A DNA stretch of 64,000 bases from the NCBI GenBank assembly GCA_946902875.1, contig OX336340.1:6655739-6719738 (forward strand), given 5' to 3'. Origin of the DNA: Nematopogon swammerdamellus. Its lineage: Eukaryota; Arthropoda; Insecta; Lepidoptera; Adelidae. A model generated the notes under the pieces. It was given only the letters and a program-made list of their open reading frames with translations. It was not told the origin of the DNA and searched no databases. The translations under genes and the position numbers were made by a program. Positions 35,745 to 47,564 of this stretch are shown here, in pieces. Numbering within the stretch: position 1 is the stretch's first letter; every line of letters starts with the position of its first letter.

Positions 35745-36770
35745 TGAAAAGCAGATGCACTTTCTACATGTTTAATTCTATACCCGACTCTGTATCCGTT
35801 TTGTCGATTCTCGGAACCGAATATTAATTTGGATTTAGTTGCTTTGATGTGGTATTTAAGTAGTACTCCTACCCGACCCGTAGGAATACTACCTAAGAAA
35901 TTAAAGTAGACCTTATAACTATTGAAATAAGAGCCATCAAGATAGAGAAAAGACAGAGTTGTGTGGTCGACATCGGCTTTATTTGCTTCGGGATATAGGA
36001 CGTCTGATATCTCTCTGATACTCCAGTCCTGCGAAGGCTATGAGATTCGCTATCTCAAAAAGGTCAGATATGTATGCCTCAATGTCTTTCTGCTCTGATG
36101 TTGCGATACACTTTTTCTAGCTGGCCTATAAAATCTTGGATTACGAAAGGCAGTACAAACAATTTCTTAAAACTGTTTTCTGAACGGGACAAAAAAAATT
36201 GTCAAATCTTATTGAATATGTACCTAAACGTCTTATAGAAAAAAAAACTTGAACCTAAACCGTTTTTTTTTCTTAGTTTGACTTAAACATAATGGAAAAT
36301 ACTCTAATATCAACCAGCTGCTGACTGATTTTTATTTGTTGACATATCCGCCATCTATTACGCAAAAGATAGAGCCCTTGGGCCTTGGGCGCACAGACAG
36401 ACAGACAGACGGCCTACGTACGCTTCCATTTGGATACGGTACCCTAAAAAAGTCTGATTAGAGTGTGTATTTAACTTGAAAGACATGGAAGCAATGAATA
36501 GGTAAACACAATCAACTGCTTTGAAATGATTTAGAAACGATTCCTAAGTAATGTTACACCTTCGTGCATCTTGGCAGCTCGTAAGTGTTTCCTTTTCTGC
36601 AACTGCTGAATAAACTAGTTAAAAAGTTTCTTCTGCCCCGAATGGCGGCAACCAGTTGATATCTAACGTATTTTAAGGTTTCGTACCAAATATTGTGCAA
36701 AATTACGCTTGTTTTCTGTTTTGGGCCCATGACAGGACCAAACTCCTAAACTGTAAAAAAACGTTTTTTT
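35745..36770. other. no gene; repeat E scraps
   Basis: Only a (CAGA)n and ATACGGTACCCTAAAAAAG scrap of repeat E is seen at 36390-36455. Confidence 0.3.
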
Positions 36771-36772
36771 TT

Positions 36773-36865
36773 ACCTTACACGTTTGGCTACATCCTACAA
36801 CATCCGCGATGTCAGCCCATAACACCTTGGTGAACTAGAAACCATGCCAGTGCTTCCCTTAATAA
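36773..36865 (-). mobile_element. SINE tail fragment
   Basis: It is the complement of the shared SINE tail: CATCCGCGATGTCAGCCCAT, AACACC...GGTGAACTAG, CAGTGCTTCCCTT. Confidence 0.65.
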
Positions 36866-37067
36866 CCGTCTTTAAAATAGTTTTCATGCCGCGCTTTTCA
36901 TACGTATTATGCTGTAGTTTTCATACGTTCTGGATTAATCACTTCTGACTGCGCGTGCCACAGACGGGCGGACGGACGGACGGACAGAGACCTGATCGAT
37001 TTTGCCAGCATATCTGGCAAAAAAAAAAAAACAAAACAAAACATTAAAAAAAAAAATTTCTCATTAA

Positions 37068-37475
37068 GTTTTTCTAAATAAATAAGTGGCATGTTTTACT
37101 GTGACATGTTTTAAAGGTTTTATAAATAAATAAGTGACATGTTTTAAAGGTTTTCAAAATGAATAAGTGACATTGTTTAGTTAGGGATTTTCTAAATAAA
37201 TAAGTGACATGTTATAAAGGGTTTCGAAATAAATATGTGACATGTTTTAAAGGTTTTCTAAATAAGTAAGTGACATGTTTTAAAGTTTTTATAAATGAAT
37301 AAGTGGGCATGTTTTAAAGGTTTTCAAAATGAATAAGTGACAAGTTTTAAGATTTTCTAAATAAATAAGTGACATGTTTTAAAGGTTTTCTAAATAAATA
37401 AGTGACATGTTTTAAAGGTTTTCTAAATGTGACATGTTTTAAAGATTTTCTAAATAAATAAGTAACATGTTTGAC
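37068..37475. repeat. 33-bp minisatellite, about 12 copies
   Basis: Units have the form TTTTCTAAATAAATAAGTGA then CATGTTTTAAAGG, with length variants. AT-rich and non-coding in appearance. Confidence 0.88.
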
Positions 37476-37778
37476 AGCTGTAATATCAGTTCGCCTCCTT
37501 CCTGTCGGAATACAGATGTTTTTTTCCAGTCGAGCTCTCGAATGCTGCGTGTAGCCAGGCGGAACGAGTGCAGCACACCCTTGAACGGTGCTAGAAGTAA
37601 AGTCCATCTAACTTTGCGGACGGATTAACATATTTAGTCGGTCCTCTTCTTATTCAAACACACCGCATCTCGTGGCTCTCCCGTAGCGGAAGCTGTTAAA
37701 TGCTACGGAACTTTACTTTTAAACTTGGTAGGTAATCCAACTTAGCGAAGTCAAAGTACATCAATTGTAAGGCCAAAT

Positions 37779-38097
37779 CTAGAACGATAAAAAAGGTATG
37801 GACTCCGAACCCTATCCTCGCCAGCGTAACACGATATAAGCAAAAGCATGCTTGTTTTGTATGGACGGTCGCACGCTGGCCCGTCGTCAGTCTGTCATCG
37901 GCCGCGTTCGCCAAAACCTGTTTAAAGTGCCCGCATGCTCTGTGTTTACGTGTAAAAACACTACAGCCAAGTTTAGTGTGCACAATAGTGGAGTATCTTA
38001 TCATCGGTAAGTACAATCCGCTCCCCGCAACTCGGCGACGCTAGTTCTCATACAAGCATTTGCCAGTCCGGCGGCCATACATTTTTTATCGTTCTAG
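37779..38097. mobile_element. MITE with exact 8-bp TSD
   Basis: TIR ends are CTAGAACGATAAAAAA followed by (G/T)GTATGG. The flanking octamer GGCCAAAT is present exactly on both sides (37771-37778 and 38098-38105). The right inner part, read inverted, gives AGAACTAGCGTCGCCGAGTT, matching AGAACCAGCGTCGCCGAGCT in the MITE at 26657-26898. So the families are related despite CTAG versus CAAG ends. It has no transposase. Confidence 0.92.
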
Positions 38098-38189
38098 GGC
38101 CAAATGTAGTTACTGAGAGCGTTAAAGAGAAGAATGTTCATAAGAGGAGTGCCGATACAAAAGTGATTACTACATCAGAGGTAAGAAAC

Positions 38190-38520
38190 GACCAAGTGCG
38201 AGTCGGACTCGCGCACCGATGGTTCCGTATCACCACGTAATTGGCCGGTTTTTATTATTTATTGTTTTTAAATTTGAGTTTTCACCATAATCACATCAAG
38301 TTTGACGCTTGTATGTATTAACGTTTTGGCGATAATATGCTCTATGAAAAAAAAACACGTTTCTTGTATTGGGTAACTTAATATTTTACTTTTTGTTTTT
38401 AATCACTTCGGACAGTGCGTGTGATAGACGGACGGGCGAACGGATGGATGGACAGACACCTGGCGGATTTTTGCCAGCCTAGCTTGCTACGGAACCCAAA
38501 ATTTTTAAAATAATTATAAT
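38190..38520. repeat. repeat E fragments
   Basis: CAAGTGCGAGTCGGACTCGC at 38200 is an inverted repeat E tail. GACGGACGGGCGAACGGATG at 38429 and TACGGAACCC at 38489 are further pieces. Confidence 0.5.
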
Positions 38521-38529
38521 TTACGACAA

Positions 38530-40735
38530 ATACTTGACATGTTTGACACTTCAAAAAAACATGTCAGGAGATGGTACGTTTTCACAGCCTACCCCAATGG
38601 GAATCAGGCGTTGTGTATGTATGTGAACAGGCTGCAGTTGACTTGACTGACGACTGACATACGGGCGCTTGTGTAGCGAGATTAAATTCATTAGGCGCGG
38701 AGTGTCCCGGGAGCGGGGACTGGCTACGAACAGGCGTCACAAGTCACGTAATATCTGAACAGCCCGCTACAACAATGCTAACAAGCGTGCGCACAAACAA
38801 TAGCTAGGAATAATCTAATTAAATGGGCTCGCCTCCGGTTAGTTGTGGGCGACTTGTTCGCCGCGAACCTCAGCTCCGAACACTGCAGGCAGTTTGTCCC
38901 TAAACGAAATTGTTCGGGTCCCCTTCAAAACTCGGCGTCAGATTGCTTTCAGTCAGTTTACAGTTCAAATCGATTATCATACGATGTTTGATAATAAACT
39001 GGAGTTAATTGGACAGTTCGCACACACACAACAATTGAAAGGCAATTTGTTGTAGAACCATACGTCATATGGCTGACTGTATGTACCGCCTACTTCTAAT
39101 TTGCTTCCCAAAATTAACCCCCAAAAATCGAAATTCGTTATTTACGCTAAACGTCCGTGATTGGGTCATCAAGGGTGTTTCAGGGTAGGGTTTCGTAACT
39201 TCAGGGTTCGAAAGGGGTCCATATTTGAATACGTTTTGTCTTTTGACGTGAAGTCATTTTGTAGTACTTTTTGGTGAAAATCGTTTAATCGAGATTTGGT
39301 GGACGGTTAACATCCACCTTTATTAATAAAAATAAAATGACTAACTTGCATGCTTAACTAGTAGTAGAATTGCACTACATATAGGTAAATTTCAAACACT
39401 TAAATTTTAATGACATCAAAAGAAAAGAGGCACTGGATTAGGTCATTGCACTCCCTAGACCTAGACAGCACTTTTGCCAAATCTCCCCAGACTCACTGTC
39501 CATCGAGTTTTTATTATAATTTTAAATTTATGTATGAAAAAAAAATACGGAATTTCGATTTGAATGATAAGGATTTTTTCTTCTAATAACGAGTACTTTC
39601 TATTCCTGAAGTTTCTCAAGCCTATCCTGAAACATCCTGTATATGTTCCAAATTTCAATTAATTTTCGTTCAGTAGAGGTGTTTAGGTGTTTAGGTGTTT
39701 TTATTATCATTCGTAGGCAAATAAATTTTGCACTTGAATTCGTTATCTTTCGAAATGTAACAACAATGAAAAACAATAATTAAACACAATGGAAACAATG
39801 ACAAACAATGACAAGGGCTGCGCAGAACCAGATAAAAGACAAAAACAAGCTATCTTATGCTTATAGACTACTACTGCACTTACCTAATACTACTACTATC
39901 TACTTAAATTAGCGTTAATAAACTTGTCAATGTAGATTCGGAAGCAATAAGCTGTAACAGACGGGCAGGCAGACAGACACGAGAGTAATACTGTAAGGGT
40001 TCTGGTTTCTTTTTTTCCTCTTTTGGGGTACGGAACCCTAAAAAGGTAAAAGGTCTATCAATTTCAAGCGGGGATGGCAGGGAGCGCAAGTTTCTTCAAT
40101 CGTATGAATGATGCGAATTCCAGAGCACATCTTATAACTTATTCAAGGGTCCTGTCCCGCGTCCAATATTAATAAAAGCACAACCATTTCCGTTCCGTAA
40201 CTGGCAATAAATAATCTATCAGAACCCGCGCAATACATCATGTGATTACTGGCGTTTGACCGATGCCGCGTCACTTAGACGCTCGGGGCGGAACTGGAAG
40301 CTGACGCCGGAGACTGGGACGCATTATGTCTGTGACGAATCGCTTCATGATATTCGCCAATAAATGTCGCTTCGAGGAAGATAATCATGTGAGAATGATG
40401 CTGGGTCAAGGTGGAAGTATGCGTAGGTTCAAGAGTGTACTCATTGTACTCTACCATTTAATTAAGGGATATGACTCCCTTCTTATATTACTAGGTGGTA
40501 ATATAAGAACACACGGTACCGTGTAGGGAGGTAGATTTACGATTTTAAAGTAGAGCGTAATCGTGTAAGAGGCCTTGCTTCTCTTGTGAGTGCGTGGATT
40601 TTTTTTTTTATTTTATTCTATGCAGTGATGAATGAGGGATTTTGAATTATGTATACTCGTACCTATGTAATTTGTTCTGTTCCTCCTCATATTACGTACG
40701 TTTTCTAATTTCATTATGCGCCTAAATTTAAATGT
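38530..40735. other. no gene recognised
   Basis: AT-rich DNA with a repeat E scrap at 39960-40045 and a short SINE core piece at 40461-40505 (GGGATATGACTCCCTTCTTA). No coding signal is seen. Confidence 0.35.
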
Positions 40736-40737
40736 AA

Positions 40738-41065
40738 TGTGTACCGTGTGGGGCCGGTACTTTAAAAGAATAGCCCCACTGCATTTCTCCGCGTGTATGT
40801 CGTAAAAGGCGACTAAGGGATATGACTCCCTTCTTATATTACTAGGTGGTGGGGTTTAACCCGCCCGGATTGGTACCACCGCACTGAATGGAAGGTCGGT
40901 CGAAACGGCTATGTAAATAGTTTGTGTTTTCCATCCAGTTCAGTGTAGCCGGCACGACCGAAGGGAAGCGCTGACGTGGCACCAAGTTCACCCGGTGTTA
41001 TGGGCTGACATCACGGATGTTTTAGGTGATGTAGACAACCGTGTCAGTTTCCATAAAAAAAAATT
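40738..41065 (+). mobile_element. SINE family B, intact-looking copy
   Basis: It has the complete order head (GTACCGTGTGGGGCCGGTAC), GTCGTAAAAGGCGACTAAGG, core (TAGGTGGTGGGGTTTAACCC) and tail (CATCACGGATGTTTTAGGTG), then A9. It is the best plus-strand reference copy of this family in the window. Confidence 0.85.
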
Positions 41066-41069
41066 AAGC

Positions 41070-42440
41070 TAGAGTCATTCTAGTCTACATAGTCTACGGT
41101 TGTCAAGTGCGAACGTTGTTCACACGCAGGCAGAGGGTTCCGTAGTGATACCCTTCTTGCAAGCATAACGAGCGTGTGCGCGGTTGCTTCGTGCGCCGTT
41201 CACGTCGTCCATAGATTTTTCTATGCTCAGAATAATGCGATTTTCTCTATAATCTTCAAAATACAAACTTTGAAATAATTTTCGCGTCGTAAGCACTAAA
41301 TGGAAAAAAAATTAAATTTTATTTTTTTAATATTTTTTAGCATTTGATTTTGGAATCATCGCCTCGGATAGAGCAAATTGTACACATTCCTTACTATAGC
41401 TTTTTATACAATTTTAGAAAATTGTAATCTAGCTTTTTCGTCGATGTAACTTGACCTGTTAAAAATATTTTCATTTTCAAATTAGATTTGTCGGCCCTAT
41501 TAATTAAAGTGACCCGGGAAATCCCCTCCCGGGAATTCAATAAAGATTCCAAGTTTCAAGAAGATCTGTTTCAAGTTGAAGTTTCAAAACAGACAGACAG
41601 ATGAACGGACAGACATCTGACCTATTTCATAAGGGTCCCTTTCAGCGTTGTTGGTGACGGATTCCTAAAAATCTGCAATCGCGCGCCGTCGACTATTTAT
41701 ATTCGCTTATAGGTCGAAAACTGCTCAACGAATTCACTTTTGGTTTTTACTGACGATGGTTGTTAGATATTTTGCCGCGAAGCGAATTCGCGGGAACAGC
41801 TAGTATTATCAAATACAACGTCTGTTGTCTCTGTTTGGAATTATTTTCGCTTATAACTTGAGAACGGCTCATCCAAATTAGATATGAGTTCCAGTAATTC
41901 AGGATGTAGGTAATATGGGATGAAATGAAATGAAATATGAGTTCGGAGTTATGAGTTCGGTCGTACGTAAGATCACAGTCGCAAGCAGAGCTAGTATTTT
42001 CTCAAACTCTTCATCGAATATGCAGATGTAACGGTTTTGCATCTTATTAGATGGTGCGGAGGCAGCGTAGGTAAGTACGAACATATGTGTATGTTAGGGT
42101 GAGTTCAAATAATTCAAAAGGATGGAGCTGCTATTCTCACGCACGGATTACATATATACAATATCACACAAAATTAAAATTCACACAATTTGCATTAAAC
42201 CTTCTTTTTTATGCTATCCGGTATGGCCATTTCATCTTCTCATAAACACCACACAAAATACCGTTCCGAGCCGTTAAATTGTTATATTTATACATACCGA
42301 ATTATTGTTATCAGTAATAACTTATTTATTACCTATAGTTAATGCTAATTCGTGTACTCAGTCTCCGATGCTACAGCTGATGTGGCTAAAATTTTAGACG
42401 GCCTAATTATTTTGAAATTAATAAATGTTTACTTATATTT
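41070..42440. other. dispersed-repeat scraps, no gene
   Basis: 41580-41670 and 41700-42000 hold pieces of repeat E and the ACAGCTAGTATT-ended repeat. Nothing else is recognised. Confidence 0.35.
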
Positions 42441-42449
42441 TACTTTTAG

Positions 42450-43044
42450 ATGTGCCAGAAAACGGCGTTCGGTTCGGTTCGTGTTTCAATCATCAGTGCT
42501 CGGGTAGCACGGTTTGAGTCTTCTTCCGCCTTAAGTTCTCGGCTTATTATAAGCGTGCGCAAAGTCAACGACGACGACACGACGCCGTTTCGCGACGCCA
42601 CCGACGATGCGGCGGTGGTTACAGATTTTGCCCTTTCTTTTTTAGAATTCCATACTACCTTTCTTTCTTCAGTCATGCTTTGTCCGCCCCACGCGCTTCT
42701 GCGCATCCCAAAGATTAGTTTGCAAAAAATGCCGCATGGCATTAAACTCGCATTTTGTGACCCTTATTACATCGATGCACAACAAAGGATTATATTTATC
42801 TCATTCTATGCCCCTTCTATACCATTCCGATCCTTCGGTGAAAAGGAAAATCGGTCCATTTGGAAAAACATCGCGCTCTCATCGACAACACGCCTTCGAA
42901 CTGCACTCTATATTTTCCAATCCTCATTCCAGCTCAGATCTTCTCTATGATTGCATCGACAAGATGTCCGTTGACTTTAATAAACGTCTGCCTGTGCCGG
43001 CTAAACGAATCAAGACTTTGTCCCGTTCTTCGTCTTCAAGTTAA
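42450..43044 (+). other. unrecognised open frames, possible exon or pseudogene
   Basis: Two overlapping plus frames (42450-42950 and 42736-43044) stay open in moderately GC-rich DNA. The second ends with a basic, serine-rich stretch, PAKRIKTLSRSSSSS. A TTTACTTTTAG lies directly before ATG at 42450, like a splice acceptor. A 98-codon minus frame also covers 42446-42742. I recognise no domain and cannot decide between coding, pseudogene and chance. Confidence 0.25.
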
Positions 43045-43049
43045 TGTAT

Positions 43050-44270
43050 AGCTTTAAAAGTTTTCGTGGCTTATTTTCTACTAGCTGTTCGTGGAGGATT
43101 CGCTCGGCTGTAGTTAAATAAGTTACGAAATAATAATACTATTTCAATGCGCATTTTGAATGTTTCTTTGGGGTTATTTATGTGGAATAAATAACGAAAT
43201 AAGCAGTTACGAGACACTATTTTTTGTGTATACGGATATGACATCAGAATAAAACAATGGTGACTTCTTAAGGGCTTGCTTTGCGCCTAGGCCTCGTCCG
43301 GGCCTCCCATACTAACATAATCAAATGATAGTTTCAAAATCATTTGACATATGGAAACAATTTAAGGGCTCCTTCACTTTAGGCTGCTAAGAGAGAGCGC
43401 AGCTCGAGAGAGAGAAAGAGAGGGAGAGAGAGTCCAATATAAAACATTAAAAAGCTTTCTCTGAGTCATAAGGTTCGACGTTTCAGGTTAAACGTTCATC
43501 CTTATGAGCACTCAACATTTTCTCCAATATTTAGATCCCGTGAACACTACACCTGAAGGAAATTCTGAAAAAATCTTAATGTCCTTGCCTGGAAACCAGA
43601 CATGAACTGAGCTCATAGAGCAGCAACAGTGATCTGTTCTCATTCGACCCCCGTCCACGGTTCCCATTGTTTTATTGATTCATAATGTTTTATATTAAAA
43701 TTATTTTTATTTTTTTCTGTAGGTGCGTACAATTATTTAGGACTTGTTCGCTGCGCCCCATTATTATTAGTGCCCTTAAATCTAATGGGTGAGCTGGAAG
43801 AGATTGCCATAGGGCAATAACCTAACCCATTGGATGAAGGAAAGCAAAAAGAAAGTATGCACTTATCTGTAATTAACGTTATTTAGCTATATTTTTCTTC
43901 AAAATTGTTATTTATTTGTTATTGTTTTTAGTTATTATCTAGTTTTATTTTTACTGCGTGTTTTGTTATATTGTTTTTATGTCTTTTTTTCGTCCAATAA
44001 TATTATATTATTATTATAGAGAAACAAGTATATTATATTGTAAGTGTATCCATGGCTCTTCATAACAATTTCCTCCGCTCCTTGCGCTCCCCGGTTTTCT
44101 TCGAGTTTAATATCTTCGTCAACGACCAGCAAAATTAAAATTGGCGCCGCTGTAACTGCTTTATAGTCAACCAATAAAGTGACAGGACAGCGCTCTCTTC
44201 CGTCTGCTAAGCCCGTGTTCATCTAAGTATACGTTTTCTTTTTGTTTAGAATAAATAAATAATAATTATA
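43050..44270. other. no gene recognised
   Basis: A dispersed-repeat scrap lies at 43081-43170. GAGCTGGAAGAGATTGCCAT at 43792 resembles the 3' ends of some moth LINEs. An (AG)n run lies at about 43400-43432. Confidence 0.35.
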
Positions 44271-44276
44271 TAGGTA

Positions 44277-44444
44277 CAGTACGCCGCAGTAAATAATGTA
44301 CATCAGGCTTTAAAACATACGAACCGTTTGTAGAGCATCGCCCCTTTCGCACGAACTCCCACGTCTCTGTGCGACAGGGACGACGCTCTACAACCGGATT
44401 GTCTCTTTCTAAAGCCCGATGTACATTTTTACTGCCGGGTACTG
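44277..44444. mobile_element. MITE with TA target sites
   Basis: The element is flanked by TA at 44275-44276 and 44445-44446 and has ends CAGTAC...GTACTG. The arms pair over about 80 bp (GTACATC-GGCTTTA, GTAGAGC-TCG) with mismatches. TA duplication fits Tc1/mariner-type mobilisation. Confidence 0.82.
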
Positions 44445-44524
44445 TATGAATGTTATAATATAATGTAGGTATATTTAATTCATATTTACTGTTTTGTTAA
44501 TAAACTATTTGATTTATGTATATA

Positions 44525-44625
44525 CGTGGTGGTGGGTGTTGTGCTGTAATTTATCAGAGTTCTAGCAGCACAACACCGATTACTCTGCTTACCCCGATTG
44601 TCGGGATTCAGCGTGTGTGATATTT
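44525..44625 (+). mobile_element. SINE-like family C, 3' fragment
   Basis: GTGGTGGGTGTTGTGCTGTA, AGCAGCACAACACCGATTAC, TCTGCTTACCCCGATTGTCG. The TATG tail is lost. Confidence 0.65.
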
Positions 44626-44957
44626 ATAACATAAAACATGTATTCCTGCTCACTTTCACTTACACTACCCATACTTCTTTCTCTGTAATTTTATTCCTCA
44701 TCCATCACCCATAGGTTGACTGGAATAATTCACCTGCAGTGATAAATCCGCTTTTGTGCACTCCTGTATTTCTTGTTTCTTTTCATGTACTGTTCTTATT
44801 TCAATTGTGTGCAGTAAAGAATTCATATTATATTCTAAAGTTTAATGTCTTTGTATTCTATTCATTTTGCTGCAGGAACGTATCTAGGGACATCAGTCAA
44901 AATATGCTTTTGTTTTCTGTTATCAAAATAATTAAATATTTTTCTGTAATCAAAAAA

Positions 44958-45009
44958 GCAAAGAGTTTGTATTACGTCGCTGCGCTCCTTCGTAATACAA
45001 ACTCTTTGC
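44958..45009. repeat. perfect 19-bp hairpin
   Basis: The arms GCAAAGAGTTTGTATTACG and CGTAATACAAACTCTTTGC are exact complements around a 14-nt loop (TCGCTGCGCTCCTT). This may be the core of a small MITE. A small RNA precursor is possible but unsupported. Confidence 0.75.
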
Positions 45010-45599
45010 AAAATAGTTAATTCAAAATGTGAAAGTCTCCTGCTGTTTTTCGGATTTCATTGAAGACAATAATTGCGGATTATTATTTATCCTGCCAGCC
45101 AACTAATGAAGCGTTTATCGCTTGTAAGTCGAGAACTACTCGATCAATTCACATGGGGTTTTCACTGAGTTTTCTAGCACATCTAAGGAGGAGACATAGG
45201 TTTTTTTTTTCTGCCAAGCCAGCCGCGCGAATAACTAGTGAAAGATATAACCAACTGTAAGTGGATTTACCCCACGTTGTCCTTGCTCGACAAAGCGAAA
45301 CGCCGCCGTCGATGAGCTAATAAAGCATAACTGGAGCAATGCTGGAGCCGCTTACCGCCAATTGTCTTCGTTACGGGACTGCGGATAATTTAAAATTGCC
45401 ACCAAGTAAAACCAGGTCGCACGTATGGAAGTAAGCACCCAGAAATGGCACTATTAAACATTAAATAAAAATTACTTCCTAACAATGTTCCTAACATTTG
45501 GACTGCATGCACTTCATTCGCAGCAGACAGATAGAAAAGTAAACGACAGAGATTTATTATTTCGACATGAGTGTTGCCTCATTCGCTAACACAAGAGTG

Positions 45600-45905
45600 A
45601 TGTTGAGCCCATAAAACCTTAGTGAAGTAGGTATCATGTCAGTGCTTTCCTTTGGTAGTGCCGGCTGCATTGAGCTAGATGAACACAAGAAAAATTTTCT
45701 AAGGAATTTTGACTGACCTTCATTCAAGATAAGATAAGATAAGATAAGATAAAAGTGTATTTTTATATTACACTTAATTTAATATTTTATGCAAAATTGA
45801 CAGCGGCTCAGCGTGTACCAGGTAGGGGTGTCAATCCGGACCTAGCACCTAGTAGTAGAATTGGAACCACGGCCAACCCCAACGATCGGACGTTCATCAA
45901 TCCAA
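45600..45905 (-). mobile_element. decayed 5S-type SINE
   Basis: 45600-45690 is an inverted tail (CATGTCAGTGCTTTCCTTTG). 45815-45905 is an inverted core and head boundary (ACCACGGCCAACCCCAACGA). Between them is an (AAGAT)n run at 45725-45752. The layout suggests one old copy with an internal microsatellite. Confidence 0.5.
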
Positions 45906-45909
45906 AATC

Positions 45910-46810
45910 CGACAGCAATTTGTTCGCCGATGTACATGTTTTTATTATAATTTCGTCTTTGCGCACTTCACCCCCTCGGCGAGTAGATCTCGCGTCCAGG
46001 TGTTGAGTTCCACGGCGGAACGTACAGTACACCCACGGGTGGAGGAATTGTTGGGAATCCGCGACCCGTGCGAGCTAAATTGAGAAAGATTTCCACTGGA
46101 CGAGCGTGCTTTAAGAAATTTACTTTAACTACGGACCCAGCTGTAAGTATGGGCAGAAAAAGAAGTAAGACGAATGGAAAATTAAGCTCGCGTATTTTAC
46201 TGTTCATAAAATATTATTGATTTAATTCAGTATGATGATCTCAAAAAGTAAACTTAAAGGCATCATCAATACTAATAATAAATCTTTAAGGAATGACCTG
46301 ACCATGGAGTAAGTTACTTTATTTTAAATAAATAACCTACGTCATTACGTCATACATAAGTCATGAAAAAATAATAGGAAATGTACATATCAAATGTTGC
46401 ATACTTACACATTATTGCAAGTAGATACATTCGATTTCGGTATATTACGAGTATTCATATATAAATATATTATTATGCTGCAGAAAACAGCGGATACTGC
46501 CAAAAACTGTTTTGCAATGACTCAAAGCAGTGGCTATATTTATATGAACTGCACGTGTTTCCTTTGATTAAATAAAATAAATATTATTATTATTATTTTG
46601 ATCTCATGGGTCGAAATAAGTCCTGGACAAACTGATAAAATTTTATCTGCAACGCAACTTTAGAATACGAACAATACTTTTTGGTCTAAAGTAGAAGTAA
46701 ACTTTTTTTTTATGTGTTATGTACTCGCTTTATATTTCTAAGAAAATTAAGATTGCATCATACTTAATAATAGAAGACATTAACTGTTCTAAATTTGGAG
46801 AGAATACGTC
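45910..46810. other. no gene recognised
   Basis: I found nothing supported. Confidence 0.3.
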
Positions 46811-46813
46811 ATC

Positions 46814-46885
46814 GACCCGATGGCGGAATTGATAACGCGCTGGCGGCTCAAGCCGGAGTTCCAGGTTCAAATCCTGGTCGGGACG
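46814..46885 (+). tRNA. tRNA-like gene, isotype uncertain
   Basis: The sequence folds as a cloverleaf. The acceptor is GACCCGA with TCGGGAC (one A-A mismatch). The D arm is GCG-N10-CGC, the anticodon stem CTGGC with GCCGG, and the T arm CCAGG-TTCAAAT-CCTGG is perfect. A T5 run follows at 46888-46892, a pol III stop. The anticodon loop GGCTCAA lacks the usual U33; read strictly the anticodon is CTC, while a shifted loop gives CAA (Leu). The words GATGGCGGAATTGATAACGC resemble bacterial or organellar leucine tRNAs, yet there is no long variable arm. An outer pair, AATACGTC (46803-46810) with GACGTATT (46882-46889), extends or competes with the acceptor stem. It may be a real tRNA, a pseudogene or a foreign copy. 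Confidence 0.55.
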
Positions 46886-46899
46886 TATTTTTCCCCTTC

Positions 46900-47560
46900 A
46901 TTTTCGGCTTTGCATCGATATAGTGAAGAAATAGAAATCAACTGACGTGGAATATAATATAATCTGTAAAGTAGGTAAAATATAATATCGAAAGCTTCGC
47001 GTGTGCCAACTGTACCGCGTGATAGTTGTGGAATTTAGCATCGTTGGAATTTAGTCCGTACGTTAGATTCTGTGATGGAATCACACAAGGTAAAAAAGAT
47101 AAATATATAGCCAATAGTAATTCAAAGCTAAATTATAGAACATTAAAACGTTTCATTAACAAAATAATTTACATTACAATTTAACTAATCACCTAATAAA
47201 TTCAATCGTGACTGCACACTCCACTAAGAAATAAAATGGCGCGAACGGCCATTACAATACGACGCGCAATTAGACAAACAAGAAATATAATAACATCAGT
47301 TGGTTCGCATATAAAACACTATAGAGCGCCGAGGCGGGGAAGGTAGCATGAGGTAATCCTGACACGCGGTGAGAGGGGAACAAGACATGGGCGCGTACGA
47401 AACGGCGGAGAGGTGAGGTAAGAAGGCGCGCGTCTTGCGGGCGCGGGGTCAGAGATCGCGGTATCATCACGCCGTTTGAGCGCGGTTTGAGGTAGCGAGT
47501 CAAGGAGCGCGAGTAGTGATTATTTCGCTGCGAGTTGTTAGTATGAAAGAATGAATTATT
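46900..47560. other. GC-rich patch, repeated elsewhere
   Basis: 47340-47515 contains GCGCGCGTCTTGCGGGCGCG and ATCATCACGCCGTTTGAG, a text repeated at 54112-54210. A related GC-rich patch lies at 48380-48540. These look like decayed duplicates of one promoter-proximal sequence. No gene is seen. Confidence 0.45.
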
Positions 47561-47564
47561 GTCA

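Noticed and set aside
42446..43044. Overlapping 98-166 codon frames on both strands as a host gene
   Set aside because: No recognised domain, competing frames on both strands, and no clear splice partner. Listed only as an unresolved region.
44684..44695. TGTAATTTTATT, equal to the 12 bases after the A26 tail at 63786, as a possible target-site duplication
   Set aside because: A 12-base AT-rich match can arise by chance, and it would imply a 19-kb insertion including SINEs and the tRNA. It needs an empty-site comparison.
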